Source of the DNA: Parapedobacter sp051400755
GTDB taxonomy: Bacteria; Bacteroidota; Bacteroidia; Sphingobacteriales; Sphingobacteriaceae
Reading direction: 5' to 3'
Length of the DNA stretch: 64,000 bases
NCBI RefSeq assembly: GCF_051400755.1
Contig: NZ_JBLFFL010000006.1
Coordinates: forward strand, 186,001 to 250,000
In this document: piece after piece, positions 1 to 8,106 of the stretch
Layout of the letters: every line of letters starts with the position of its first letter
How positions within the stretch are numbered: the stretch's first letter is position 1
Position numbers and translations under genes: made by a program
Notes under the pieces: model-generated
Databases searched by the model: none
Told to the model about the DNA's origin: nothing
Seen by the model: only the letters and a program-made list of their open reading frames with translations

Positions 1-809
1 CCCCTAGATAGTAAAGCGGCTGACGTTTCGAGGAGAAGGTTTAAAAATTGCTCGTCTTCCCGGTTAAGGACCTTCGATGCATTTTTCTGTCCGAAGTTTT
101 GCAAGCTGATCTCTTCTGTCAGTTCTTTCACTAGCGCGGAAATAAGAACCTGGTTGTTCTGCGCAATATCGCAAAGCCGGTTTGCCAGTTGAATCGCATC
201 GGCAAAAAGATCATGCTGTGCCGTAACGGGCGCTCCGGCACTGATGCCGATGCGAACGTCGGTTGTTTGATCAGTCAGTTTTTGAACGCATTGTATAATA
301 CCTGACGCACATTCAATTGCCGATCCGCCAGTGGTAAATACGATCGTTTTGCGGCTGCCTGGCCTATTGACCAAACGGCCATGGGATTGCCTGATGACGT
401 GACGAACATTTTCCTGCAAAATGGAATGCCCTGTAATGGAAATAAAATCAGCAACAAGAATAATTCGGTATCCTGCGTCCAGTGTGCCATCCGCCATCTC
501 GACAATATCAAATTTATTCGCTTTAGTTTCATCTCCCATGAAGGTCATGTAATCGCCTCCCTGCAGCTCGATCACATTACAGGGCATATTACCGTGTGCC
601 TCTCGATGTACCGCAGCGCAGGATTCCTTATCTGGCGCCTCCATTAAACAAAAAACCAACCCGGCTTCTTCGTTGATCCAATATTGCAGAAACTTGACAT
701 CATATTTACGTTGCACGGCTAAGTCCGCAATATGATTACGCTTAATTTCATCCACCGTCGGTTTCACTTCATAATCAGAAGCTTGATGCAAATCCATGAA
801 AAGCGGCAT
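1..809 (-). CDS. DUF4242 (nickel-binding, SCO4226-like) protein with cyclase-like domain, C-terminus off the edge
   Basis: The reading frame starts at the ATG at 809 and stays open to the left edge, giving 269 residues with no stop. Residues 1-90 look like DUF4242, a small alpha/beta domain whose best known member, SCO4226, binds nickel; visible hallmarks are MPLFMDLH at the start, the strand VFCLMEAPD near 52-60 and VHREAHG near 67-73. Residues 110-225 resemble a degenerate class III nucleotide-cyclase or ligand-binding fold (ILVADF near 117, RIGISAGAPV near 186, DAIQLANRLCDIA near 204). In Bacteroidota this arrangement is often followed by a C-terminal DNA-binding domain, which would lie outside the window. 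Function is unknown; a sensor or regulator is inference. The gene is more AT-rich than most neighbours and no clear promoter is visible upstream. Confidence 0.8.
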   Translation of the reverse strand, partial: MPLFMDLHQASDYEVKPTVDEIKRNHIADLAVQRKYDVKFLQYWINEEAGLVFCLMEAPDKESCAAVHREAHGNMPCNVIELQGGDYMTFMGDETKANKFDIVEMADGTLDAGYRIILVADFISITGHSILQENVRHVIRQSHGRLVNRPGSRKTIVFTTGGSAIECASGIIQCVQKLTDQTTDVRIGISAGAPVTAQHDLFADAIQLANRLCDIAQNNQVLISALVKELTEEISLQNFGQKNASKVLNREDEQFLNLLLETSAALLSR

Positions 810-1070
810 ATCTTTATACTTTGTTCTAATTTAGAAATAATACTTGAATGTTGCGATTGCGCTCATCTTTTTGTAATATCTGTATTTAACAGCGGACAGC
901 ACATAAGGATATAATTTGACTATAAAGAGACACTATATCGTGGCTTTTTTATGGCTTTCTCCTGTATTTTTGCTCCAACGATTATAAAACTATACCGGTT
1001 GTGTTGTTCGTTATTCAATGACCGACTGTTTAGCCGCGCAACGGGTTTAAGAATAAAGAATCAATAAATT
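810..1070. other. Intergenic spacer between divergent genes
   Basis: This AT-rich spacer separates the divergent DUF4242 gene and Dabb operon. It should hold both promoters, but neither strand has a convincing TTTG/TAnnTTTG pair. No repeat, hairpin or RNA gene stands out. Confidence 0.5.
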
Positions 1071-1370
1071 ATGGTCAGACATTTCGGAGTTTTCCAGTTT
1101 AAGAAAAATATAGGTGAGGCCCAGATTGCGGAATGTTTCCGTACGATGAAGGCTATGGTCGGAGAGATTCCCGGCCTACTGGATATGGAATATGGACCCT
1201 ATAGCAGCCCGGAGGGCATGAACGATGGTTTCACGCATGGTTTCCTGATGACATTCGACAACGAATCCTCACGCGATTCCTACCTCCCCCACCCCATCCA
1301 TGGACGGGCGAAGAATGTGGTGGTCCCCTGCCTTGAACGGGTGGTTGTATTCGATTTCGTAGTCAGGTAG
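1071..1370 (+). CDS. Dabb (stress-responsive alpha/beta-barrel) domain protein
   Basis: This 99-residue protein is a single Dabb domain, a ferredoxin-like fold that normally dimerises into a small barrel. The opening MVRHFGVFQFKK, the central IPGLLDMEYGPYSS and the late segment HGFLMTFDN...YLPHPIHG are typical of the family, where the histidines often line the active pocket. Dabb proteins include polyketide-cyclase-like and stress proteins, and many have no known activity. The stop codon lies 2 nt before the start of the Tm-1-like gene, so the two are surely co-transcribed. It may act on or sense the same unknown metabolite as the Tm-1/PEP-hydrolase-like pair, but that is inference. It ends in FDFVVR, a normal Dabb terminus, so it is complete. 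Confidence 0.88.
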   Translation: MVRHFGVFQFKKNIGEAQIAECFRTMKAMVGEIPGLLDMEYGPYSSPEGMNDGFTHGFLMTFDNESSRDSYLPHPIHGRAKNVVVPCLERVVVFDFVVR

Positions 1371-1372
1371 CG

Positions 1373-2644
1373 ATGGACGGGAACAGGAAAGGCGCGGGCG
1401 CCATCGTGATGCTGGGCTGCTTTGACACCAAAGGGGAGGATTTTGCCTTTCTGCGGGATCGTATCATCCAACAGGGACAGACCGTTTTCAGCATCAATGT
1501 GGGAATCAGGGGGACTACGCCGCTTTTCCCCGTAGACATCGAGGCGGAGGAAGTGGCCGCCGCTGCGGGTTGCACGTTGGGCGAATTGAGGGCGGGTGAT
1601 GATCGCGGTGTGGCCGTGGAGGCGATCGGCCGCGGGGCGGCCGCGATATTGAAGCGCCTTGTTGACGCCGGTGCGGTGGTGGGTGCCGTGGGAATGGGCG
1701 GCGGCGGTGGCACGCATATCGCGCTGACGGCTATGCAGGCGGTTCCCTTCGGTGTCCCCAAGGTATGCCTAAGCACGATAGCCACGAAGGATTTATCACA
1801 ACAGGTGGGTAGCGCGGACGTTGTGCTGGTACCCGCGGTGGTCGATATTGCGGGGCTGAACAGCATCAGCCGTGTCACCATCGGACATGCGGCATCTGCC
1901 ATCTGTGGGATGGTTCGGGGCCGATCAGATGACAGCGAGGCTTCCGGACCGGAGCTCAAGGGGCGCATCGCCATCAGCATGTTCGGCAATACGACGGCCT
2001 GCGTGAATGCGTGTACGACCCTGCTGCGCGGCATGGGATATGAGGTCTTTTCGTTTCACGCCAATGGCGCTGGAGGGCGCACGATGGAGTCATTGATCGA
2101 TGGCGGGTATTTCGATGGCGTATTGGATATCACCACCACGGAGCTGGCAGATGAACTGTGCGGAGGGATATGCAGCGCGGGACCGGACAGGCTTATCGCT
2201 GCTGCCCGGACGGGCATCCCGCAGGTGGTGGTTCCGGGTTGTCTGGATATGGTTAACTTTGGGACGTTGGGTAGTGTGCCGGCACATTACGACGATAGGT
2301 ACCTGTACAGCTGGGCTCCCGATGTCACGCTGATGCGTACCGACGAGGAGGAGAACCGGGTACTCGGGGAGCAGCTTGCGAAGAAAGTGAGTGCCTCGCC
2401 AAAAGGAACGGCGGTGGTGTTGCTCCCTTCGAAGGGCCTTTCGCAACTGGATGCGGATGGAGGCCTGTTTTACCGTCCGTTGGTCGACCGGGTGTTGTTC
2501 GATTCGATACGCGGGCATCTGGACGGCGGTGTGGAGGTGATGGAGACGCCGCTACACATCAACGATGAGGAATTCGCTTCAATGGTGGTTGAGACCATTC
2601 TGCGCCTACTCGGTGGAGCACGAAAAGGGAAAAAAATAACATAA
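1373..2644 (+). CDS. Tm-1-like ATP-binding domain protein (UPF0261)
   Basis: This 423-residue protein covers the whole UPF0261 family. Landmarks are GCFDTKGEDFAFLRD near residue 15, the glycine-rich GMGGGGGTH near 121-129, FGNTTACVNAC near 203, and FHANGAGGRTMESLIDGGY near 228-246. In tomato the homologous domain is the N-terminal half of Tm-1, which binds ATP and blocks the tobamovirus replicase; its ancestral bacterial role is not known. In plants and some microbes it is fused to the TIM-barrel domain encoded here by the next gene, 36 nt downstream. The start is fixed by the 2-nt gap to the Dabb gene. The protein has no signal peptide and is likely cytosolic. The substrate is unknown; a small-molecule ligase or hydrolase role is inference. 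Confidence 0.92.
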   Translation: MDGNRKGAGAIVMLGCFDTKGEDFAFLRDRIIQQGQTVFSINVGIRGTTPLFPVDIEAEEVAAAAGCTLGELRAGDDRGVAVEAIGRGAAAILKRLVDAGAVVGAVGMGGGGGTHIALTAMQAVPFGVPKVCLSTIATKDLSQQVGSADVVLVPAVVDIAGLNSISRVTIGHAASAICGMVRGRSDDSEASGPELKGRIAISMFGNTTACVNACTTLLRGMGYEVFSFHANGAGGRTMESLIDGGYFDGVLDITTTELADELCGGICSAGPDRLIAAARTGIPQVVVPGCLDMVNFGTLGSVPAHYDDRYLYSWAPDVTLMRTDEEENRVLGEQLAKKVSASPKGTAVVLLPSKGLSQLDADGGLFYRPLVDRVLFDSIRGHLDGGVEVMETPLHINDEEFASMVVETILRLLGGARKGKKIT

Positions 2645-2680
2645 TGGATTTACGAAAAAGGATATCAAGAAAGCATTATT

Positions 2681-3541
2681 ATGGCCAATAAATGGACGGG
2701 GAAAGGTAACCCCTACACGAAACAGGAAGTAAGGGACCGGCTCAAAAAGACATTGGACGTGGGCAAGGCAATCATCGTCGCCGGTGCAGGAACGGGAATC
2801 AGCGCCAAGTTCATCGAACGGGGCGGGGCGGATATGATCATCATCTACAATTCCGGCCGGTTCCGCATGGCGGGCCACGGATCGACGGCAGGCCTGATGG
2901 CCTACGGGGATGCGAATGCCGAGGCACTGGACATCGGGGAGTTTGAAGTGCTGCCCGTGGTCGACGAGATACCGGTGATCTGCGGCGTGCACGGTTCGGA
3001 TCCGCGGCGTCGGATGTGGCACCATTTACTGAAGGTAAAAGACATGGGGTTCTCGGGTGTGAACAATTTCCCGACGCACAGCATCATTGACGGCCACTTC
3101 CGTCAGGTGCTGGAGGAGACGGGCATGGGCTTCGAGAAGGAGGTAGAGATGGTGGCGTTGGCCACGAAAATGGATCTTTTCTCGATCGTATACGTTGCCA
3201 CGGCTGAGGAGGCCCGCCAGATGGCCCATGCCGGGGCTGATGCGATCATCTCCCATGTGGGGACCACCATCGGCGGATCGATCGGGGTAACGGGTGCGAC
3301 CTGCAGCATGGACGAGGCGGTCGAGCGCACACAGGAAATCATCGAGGCTGGAAGGGAAGTCAACCCGAATATATTCTTCCTTGCGCACGGCGGACCGATC
3401 ATGAGCCCTGCGGATGTGCGCGTGGTGCTCGACCGTACCGATGCACATGGGTTTGTCGGGGCGTCCTCTTTGGAGCGGATGGGTGTGGAGCGCTCGCTTG
3501 AAGATTTGACCAGGGAATTCAAATCACTTACGGTAAAATAG
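2681..3541 (+). CDS. Phosphoenolpyruvate hydrolase-like TIM-barrel protein (Tm-1 C-terminal-like)
   Basis: This 286-residue protein belongs to the PEP_hydrolase family (PF09370), a TIM barrel related to the C-terminal half of Tm-1. Visible barrel segments are AIIVAGAGTGISAKFIERGG near residue 30, MIIIYNSGRFRMAGHGSTAG near 50, VICGVHGSDPRRRMW near 95, HVGTTIGGSIGVTGA near 190 and FFLAHGGPIMSPADV near 230. Despite the family name, the physiological substrate is not settled. It is the third gene of the Dabb/Tm-1-like operon. Its last 18 nt overlap the tail of the convergent LytTR regulator gene. The ATG at 2681 is preferred because it begins the conserved N-terminus (MANKWTGKGNPYTKQEV). Confidence 0.92.
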   Translation: MANKWTGKGNPYTKQEVRDRLKKTLDVGKAIIVAGAGTGISAKFIERGGADMIIIYNSGRFRMAGHGSTAGLMAYGDANAEALDIGEFEVLPVVDEIPVICGVHGSDPRRRMWHHLLKVKDMGFSGVNNFPTHSIIDGHFRQVLEETGMGFEKEVEMVALATKMDLFSIVYVATAEEARQMAHAGADAIISHVGTTIGGSIGVTGATCSMDEAVERTQEIIEAGREVNPNIFFLAHGGPIMSPADVRVVLDRTDAHGFVGASSLERMGVERSLEDLTREFKSLTVK

Positions 3542-4228
3542 CGAATCGATATTTTCTTTGTAAGTATCGCTCCATGGTATTTCGATTTCACCGATGCAGA
3601 CGAAGTCCCTTTTTATGGTCGTTATTTTGGATACGGATACCAGAAAGGATTTATGTGTGCGAATAAAGGCACCCGGGGGAAGCTTGCCTTCCATCGCTTT
3701 CATGGTCATCCGGGTAAGCACGGGTTTCGGAGACGAGTGCAGGTGTATCTTGATGTAGTCCTTCAGCCCCTCGATATAATCGATATCTGCCATGACGATT
3801 TTTACCCGGGTGTATTCTACGTTGACAAAGAATTCGAGGGGGGTGCCAATATCGGAAGCATGCATGTTTTTCAATCTGAACAGTTCATCCGCTCTGTTGC
3901 ATGCTTTCAGAAAGCGTTCGAAACCAAACGGTTTCAAAAGGTAATCGACTACCTGAAAATTGAAACCTTCCAAAGCATATTGCTCGTAGGCCGTGATCAG
4001 CACCACCATGGGAGGAGCGCTCAATGACTGTAAGAACTGGAGCCCATTCAACCGGGGCATCTGAACATCCAAGAACATCAGGTCCACCTTCCCGGTCTGT
4101 AGCGTTTCCATGGCCTGGAAAGCGCTTTTGCAGGATGCGATCAGCGTTAGAAAAGGTACCTGACGGATGTTGTCCTCCAGCAATTCACGCACCAGCAATT
4201 CATCATCAACAATCATACAATTCATCAT
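3524..4228 (-). CDS. LytTR-family response regulator
   Basis: This 234-residue two-component regulator has a receiver domain at residues 3-120 with the acidic pair VDDE near 8-10, phospho-acceptor Asp54 in LMFLDVQMPRLNG, the conserved Thr in LITAYEQYAL and Lys in YLLKPF. A LytTR DNA-binding domain follows at about 135-232 (YIEGLKDYIKIHL, FIRTHKSFLVSVSKI). LytTR domains bind pairs of short direct repeats. The ATG overlaps the stop of the upstream kinase gene by 4 nt, so the two are translationally coupled and form a pair. The target is unknown; the divergently oriented membrane-protein/ABC genes beyond the kinase are one candidate. Confidence 0.95.
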   Translation of the reverse strand: MMNCMIVDDELLVRELLEDNIRQVPFLTLIASCKSAFQAMETLQTGKVDLMFLDVQMPRLNGLQFLQSLSAPPMVVLITAYEQYALEGFNFQVVDYLLKPFGFERFLKACNRADELFRLKNMHASDIGTPLEFFVNVEYTRVKIVMADIDYIEGLKDYIKIHLHSSPKPVLTRMTMKAMEGKLPPGAFIRTHKSFLVSVSKITTIKRDFVCIGEIEIPWSDTYKENIDSLFYRK

Positions 4229-5244
4229 AACAGATTCAAAATTAGGGTAACATGGAAGCGGTTATTGTGGTCGGTAATGGAGAGGTTGTGTTTGTCCTCA
4301 TACAGCAGGTTTAGCCGTGACTTGACATTGTCCAGTCCAATGCCTGAGTGCTTATCCTTGCTCGCGCCTTCATTGTCGAATTTATTCCATATCTGGAAGG
4401 TCAATATTCCACCGCGCACCAGTAGTTTGATGTCAATGTGGGGCTGATCTGCATAACCCGCCCCGTGCTTGAAGGCATTTTCTACAAAAGGGATCAACAG
4501 CATGGGTTCAATTGCATGTTGGCTGGCCTCCACATCGCAGTCAACGTTCCAGTCCACCTGTACTTCGTTGCCGAATCGCAGTCGTTGCAGGGCGATGTAG
4601 CTATTGAGGTATTCCACCTCCTTATGGAGTGCTATTTTCCCTTGCGTATCATAAAGCATATAACGCATCAGGTCGGAAAGCATCAACAGCGATGCCTCTA
4701 GCCTATCGGATTTCTTTCTGGCAAGGGAAACCAGGTTGGTTAGCACATTGAACAAGAAATGGGGACTGATCTGCGATCGAAGAAATTTGAGTTCAGTGGA
4801 TAGTTGTGCGGCGTTCCGCTGCTGCTGTTCCCGTTCTGAACGTATCTTATCGATTACCATACGGTATACCACGCTGATCACAAAGATGATGACCGAGGGT
4901 ATAAAAACGAACTTATAGGACGCTTGATTACTAAGCGTATCTGGAAACCAGGTGATCAAGATCCAGAACTTCAACCGGACCGAAAACATGACCAGCAGTG
5001 CGCCCGCTACGATGTAAAGCCACCAAAACCGCCTGGTAAACAACTTTGGGTAGAGATAAAATGCATTGCCGTAAAAAATAACGACATGGATAATCCCGGT
5101 TATCGTCAAAAATAGTCCGGGAAGGTAACCTATCTGATACCCGGTATCTGCCGAGGAAACAAAATAGGGAAACAGTAGAAGCAGACTCCAAATGAGAATG
5201 TGAAGGATGGTATTGATGTGCTTATGCTTAAACAAGACACGCAT
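4225..5244 (-). CDS. LytS/YehU-type sensor histidine kinase
   Basis: This 339-residue inner-membrane kinase has four predicted transmembrane helices (about 12-30, 42-64, 74-98, 112-130), a short coiled linker (about 132-155), then a His_kinase domain of the LytS/YehU class. The phospho-acceptor is His162 in QISPHFLFNVLTNL. The ATP-binding part shows the N box in LIPFVENAFKHG and the G box in HSGIGLDNVKSRL. There is no large extracytoplasmic sensor domain, so the signal is probably sensed within or close to the membrane. It lies upstream of and overlaps its cognate LytTR regulator by 4 nt. Confidence 0.95.
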   Translation of the reverse strand: MRVLFKHKHINTILHILIWSLLLLFPYFVSSADTGYQIGYLPGLFLTITGIIHVVIFYGNAFYLYPKLFTRRFWWLYIVAGALLVMFSVRLKFWILITWFPDTLSNQASYKFVFIPSVIIFVISVVYRMVIDKIRSEREQQQRNAAQLSTELKFLRSQISPHFLFNVLTNLVSLARKKSDRLEASLLMLSDLMRYMLYDTQGKIALHKEVEYLNSYIALQRLRFGNEVQVDWNVDCDVEASQHAIEPMLLIPFVENAFKHGAGYADQPHIDIKLLVRGGILTFQIWNKFDNEGASKDKHSGIGLDNVKSRLNLLYEDKHNLSITDHNNRFHVTLILNLL

Positions 5245-5330
5245 GCTTGAGTCAAAATAATTTACGTAAAGATAATTTTATTTGGAATAACCGGGGATGC
5301 AGACCGGCATTGAATATACAACGCGGGAAC

Positions 5331-5404
5331 ATGTTGCGACAAAAGCGTGATATGTATAGACGTCGGGATCGGGGTAGCCAGAATTCAGCAACTTGTCGCA
5401 ACAT
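5331..5404. repeat. 12-bp perfect inverted repeat, 50-nt spacer
   Basis: ATGTTGCGACAA at 5331-5342 is matched exactly by its reverse complement TTGTCGCAACAT at 5393-5404. The pair lies in the intergenic space between the divergent kinase operon and the small-membrane-protein operon, upstream of a TAGTTTTG element at 5450. It could be an operator bound by a dimeric regulator or a cruciform/hairpin. Confidence 0.75.
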
Positions 5405-5449
5405 TTGACCTGCTGGTCTATTCGCTCGATTGCGAAGGTATTTCACCTA

Positions 5450-5457
5450 TAGTTTTG
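5450..5457 (+). promoter_or_regulatory. Candidate -7 element (TAGTTTTG)
   Basis: TAGTTTTG fits the Bacteroidota TAnnTTTG box, with a TTG 17 nt upstream (5430-5432), a little closer than ideal. It would drive the two small membrane-protein genes and possibly the ABC exporter, with a leader of roughly 75 nt. Confidence 0.45.
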
Positions 5458-5537
5458 TATTGTTGCTGGTCGGTAAAGGAAAGAAAGGACATCTTTCGTT
5501 GACCTATAGTAACGATTGACATTTAATAGTTAAGATC

Positions 5538-5798
5538 ATGTTTTTCGGAATTTTCATTTTGACACGCCTATTATTGGTTGCCAGTATGGTGTTTATTGTA
5601 GGCTATGTTTTTGGTTCGTTCGCAAAGAGTAGAACACTTACCAAGATTACCAAAGTAGCAACGATCCTGATGATCGTGATACCCATTCTCACGGGTATTT
5701 TCTTTATCCGTTCGGGAGGAAGGTTCCATAGCGGAGATCATCAGGCTAATCATGCATGCCAATTTCAGCATCCAGATTCAACCCTGATTAATAAATAA
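5538..5798 (+). CDS. Small two-helix membrane protein, unknown function
   Basis: This 86-residue protein has two hydrophobic helices, about residues 4-27 (FGIFILTRLLLVASMVFIVG) and 40-58 (ATILMIVIPILTGIFFI), joined by a basic loop (KSRTLTKITK). The C-terminal tail is polar and histidine-rich (HSGDHQANHACQFQH). I recognise no family. It is 25 nt upstream of another tiny membrane protein in the same orientation and just behind a promoter-like TAGTTTTG box, which supports it being real. The histidine/cysteine-rich tail could bind metal, but nothing else supports that. Confidence 0.65.
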   Translation: MFFGIFILTRLLLVASMVFIVGYVFGSFAKSRTLTKITKVATILMIVIPILTGIFFIRSGGRFHSGDHQANHACQFQHPDSTLINK

Positions 5799-5823
5799 CG
5801 TTGGACATTCTTGATAAGAACGC

Positions 5824-6033
5824 ATGAAAGGAGCGACAGAACGAAAAATCATTCGTTGGGTGCACATCCTGTTAAGCATACCGGTACTGGGTTATATATA
5901 CGGGCCGGTTGCTTCTTTAGCATACCCAGCCTTGGTTACTAAATTTATTTTTTTGCCGATCATTGTGCTCTCGGGTTTCTGGCTTTGGAAAGGGCATTGG
6001 ATTAAGCGGCGGTTTAGAAAGCATCCGCGATAA
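5824..6033 (+). CDS. Small hydrophobic protein, unknown function
   Basis: This 69-residue, very basic protein has two membrane segments, about residues 10-32 (WVHILLSIPVLGYIYGPVAS) and 38-55 (VTKFIFLPIIVLSGFWLW), and a strongly positive end (KRRFRKHPR). Similar short proteins with an IRWVHILxSIPxxGYIYG core are common unannotated genes in Sphingobacteriia, so it is probably real, but no function is known. It follows the previous small membrane protein by 25 nt and likely shares its promoter. Confidence 0.65.
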   Translation: MKGATERKIIRWVHILLSIPVLGYIYGPVASLAYPALVTKFIFLPIIVLSGFWLWKGHWIKRRFRKHPR

Positions 6034-6058
6034 CCGATCAGGCTGTTCGCGGGAATGA

Positions 6059-6147
6059 CAAAACTGCCGTTTTCTGTCTGCCTGTCGTAAAAAATCAGGT
6101 TGTATTGGGCAAAAGTTGCCGTTTCTGCTGACATGTCGGAAAAATGG
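6059..6147 (+). repeat. Imperfect direct repeat upstream of the ABC exporter
   Basis: Two related segments of about 38 nt lie 51 nt apart, at 6059-6096 and 6110-6147. Shared pieces are CAAAA-TGCCGTTT, CTG and TGTCG followed by an A-run. The second copy ends 27 nt before the exporter ATG. They may be tandem binding sites. Confidence 0.4.
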
Positions 6148-6173
6148 CGGCAAAATTGCCCCTTGTTTTTTGA

Positions 6174-7958
6174 ATGAAACTACTATTATCTTACCTGAGC
6201 AGACATAAGGGCCTGATTTTCTTGGCGCTGTTGCTAGCGGCCGTTAACCAAGTCTTTTCCCTGCTGAATCCTTATATTCTGGGCAACCTGATCATCGACC
6301 CGTATGCCAATAAGGCGGCGGAGTTCCGTGCACAGGGTGCAGATGCGGCTTTCTATAAAGGTATCACCATTGGCCTGCTGCTGATCATTGGCGTGGCCAT
6401 GGTGTCGCGCATAGCCAAGGCCTTCCAAGATTATGTCGTTAATGTCGTGATCCAAAAATTCGGCGCCCGGCTGTATACCGATGGCCTGCAGCATGCGCTG
6501 CGGCTTCCCTTCCAGGATTTTGAGGACCAGCGCAGCGGCGAAACGCTGTCCGTATTGCAGAAAGCGCGGGCAGACTGTGAAAAGTTTATCACCAACTTTG
6601 TCAATGTGTTGTTTGCCACGCTGGTGGGCATCGTCTTCGTGGTGATTGTATCGTTCCAGTTAAGCCCTTCGCTGCCGCTGATCTACCTGGTCGGCGCGGT
6701 AACGCTGGCGTTTCTAACCAGCTACCTGAGCAGGAAAATCAAATTTATCCAGAAAAATATCCTCCAAGAAACAAATGCATTGGCCGGCTCAACCACCGAA
6801 TCGCTGCGCAATATCGAACTGGTGAAGAGCCTGGGGCTTACCCAGCAGGAAATAGGCCGACTGAATACCACCACCATGAAAATCCTGCAGCTGGAACTGC
6901 GAAAGGTGAAAAGCATACGGGCCGTAAGCTTTGTACAAGGCACATTCGTCAACTTCCTGCAGCAGTGTATCATGTTTGCCCTGCTGTTCTTTGTGTTCGG
7001 GGACAAGATCACGGTAGGGCAAATGATGATGATGCAGTTCTATTCATTTTTCATTTTCGGTCCGCTACAGGAGCTGGGCAACATCATCATGTCATACCGC
7101 GAGGCAGAAGCCTCATTAAATAACTTACAGGAGCTGTTCGCCCGGAAGCCGGAGTTTCAGCCGGCCAATCCGGAAAAGATCAACGCCATCATCAGCCTGC
7201 GGTTTGACGACGTGCGCTTTCAGCACCAATCGGCCACTAGACCGGCGCTGGAAGGGATATCTTTCGAGGTAAAACGGGGGGAAACCGTTGCTTTTGTGGG
7301 TCCCTCCGGCGCAGGCAAGACAACGCTGGTGAAACTGTTGGTAGGCCTGTATCACCCCAGTGAAGGCCATATTTTTTATAACGACTTCCGGGGCGACCGC
7401 ATCGATTTTGAGGAACTTCGCCACCAGATTGGCTTTGTGACGCAAGATACACAACTGTTTTCAGGCACGATCAGAGAAAACCTCCTCTTTGTAAACCCGG
7501 GGGCTACGGATGAGCAGATCATGGATGTGATGCATAAAGCGGCTGGACAAAACATCCTGGCACGGGCGGACAAAGGGTTGGATACGGTGATCGGTGAAGG
7601 TGGACTGAAACTGTCGGGCGGCGAAAGGCAGCGGCTGTCCATCGCCCGGGCGCTGTTGCGGCAGCCGCACCTGATGATCTTTGATGAGGCCACCTCTGCC
7701 TTGGATTCGATCACGGAAGAGGAGATCTCCAACACGATCCGTCATATCACGGCCGAGCGCCAGCACATCACGATCATGATCGCCCACCGCCTGTCGACCA
7801 TCATGCATGCCGACCGCATCTTTGTACTGGAAAAAGGGAAAATCGCTGAAACAGGCAGCCACGCCGCATTGCTCGACGCGAAAGGACTGTATTACGCCAT
7901 GTGGCGGCAACAGATCGGCGAGCGCAAGGCGATAGCGGAGCCGCTCACGTTAGCTTGA
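6174..7958 (+). CDS. ABC exporter, fused permease and ATPase
   Basis: This 594-residue half-transporter has six predicted membrane helices in the first 310 residues, followed by a nucleotide-binding domain. The ATPase shows Walker A GPSGAGKTT near residue 375, the Q-loop in GFVTQDTQLF, the signature LSGGERQR near 480, Walker B LMIFDEATSALD near 500-510 and the H-loop IAHRLST. All catalytic residues are present, so it should work as a homodimer (or with a partner) in the inner membrane. The type is that of multidrug, lipid or peptide exporters (MsbA/LmrA class); the substrate cannot be told. It follows two tiny membrane proteins after a 140-nt spacer with a direct repeat, so independent control is possible. 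Confidence 0.93.
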   Translation: MKLLLSYLSRHKGLIFLALLLAAVNQVFSLLNPYILGNLIIDPYANKAAEFRAQGADAAFYKGITIGLLLIIGVAMVSRIAKAFQDYVVNVVIQKFGARLYTDGLQHALRLPFQDFEDQRSGETLSVLQKARADCEKFITNFVNVLFATLVGIVFVVIVSFQLSPSLPLIYLVGAVTLAFLTSYLSRKIKFIQKNILQETNALAGSTTESLRNIELVKSLGLTQQEIGRLNTTTMKILQLELRKVKSIRAVSFVQGTFVNFLQQCIMFALLFFVFGDKITVGQMMMMQFYSFFIFGPLQELGNIIMSYREAEASLNNLQELFARKPEFQPANPEKINAIISLRFDDVRFQHQSATRPALEGISFEVKRGETVAFVGPSGAGKTTLVKLLVGLYHPSEGHIFYNDFRGDRIDFEELRHQIGFVTQDTQLFSGTIRENLLFVNPGATDEQIMDVMHKAAGQNILARADKGLDTVIGEGGLKLSGGERQRLSIARALLRQPHLMIFDEATSALDSITEEEISNTIRHITAERQHITIMIAHRLSTIMHADRIFVLEKGKIAETGSHAALLDAKGLYYAMWRQQIGERKAIAEPLTLA

Positions 7959-8092
7959 TCAGCCACCTGCCCCTCAGCCGAAACCAGCTCGAGCGGTCTT
8001 TGCAAGATCGCCGGCAATTTCCGCAAACAATTAACCAAAAAACGGTTAACCGTATTGCGTGATAGTGCTTACTTTTATCCGCCATATTTTAG

Positions 8093-8100
8093 TAGTTTTG
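8093..8100 (+). promoter_or_regulatory. -7 element (TAGTTTTG) that fixes the aminopeptidase P start
   Basis: TAGTTTTG matches the Bacteroidota -7 consensus. Transcription would begin about 6 nt downstream, at the ATG at 8107, so that the message is nearly leaderless. This makes the in-frame GTG at 8059, which lies upstream of the element, an unlikely start. No good TTTG is seen at -33. Confidence 0.55.
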
Positions 8101-8106
8101 GCAATC

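Noticed and set aside
1363..2034. 223-residue minus-strand frame
   Set aside because: It is antisense to the Tm-1-like gene, rich in Pro/Ala/Thr from reversed codons, and has no motif.
8059..8106. GTG start 16 codons upstream for aminopeptidase P
   Set aside because: A TAGTTTTG -7 element lies inside the extension and the added residues are hydrophobic but not a proper signal peptide for this family.
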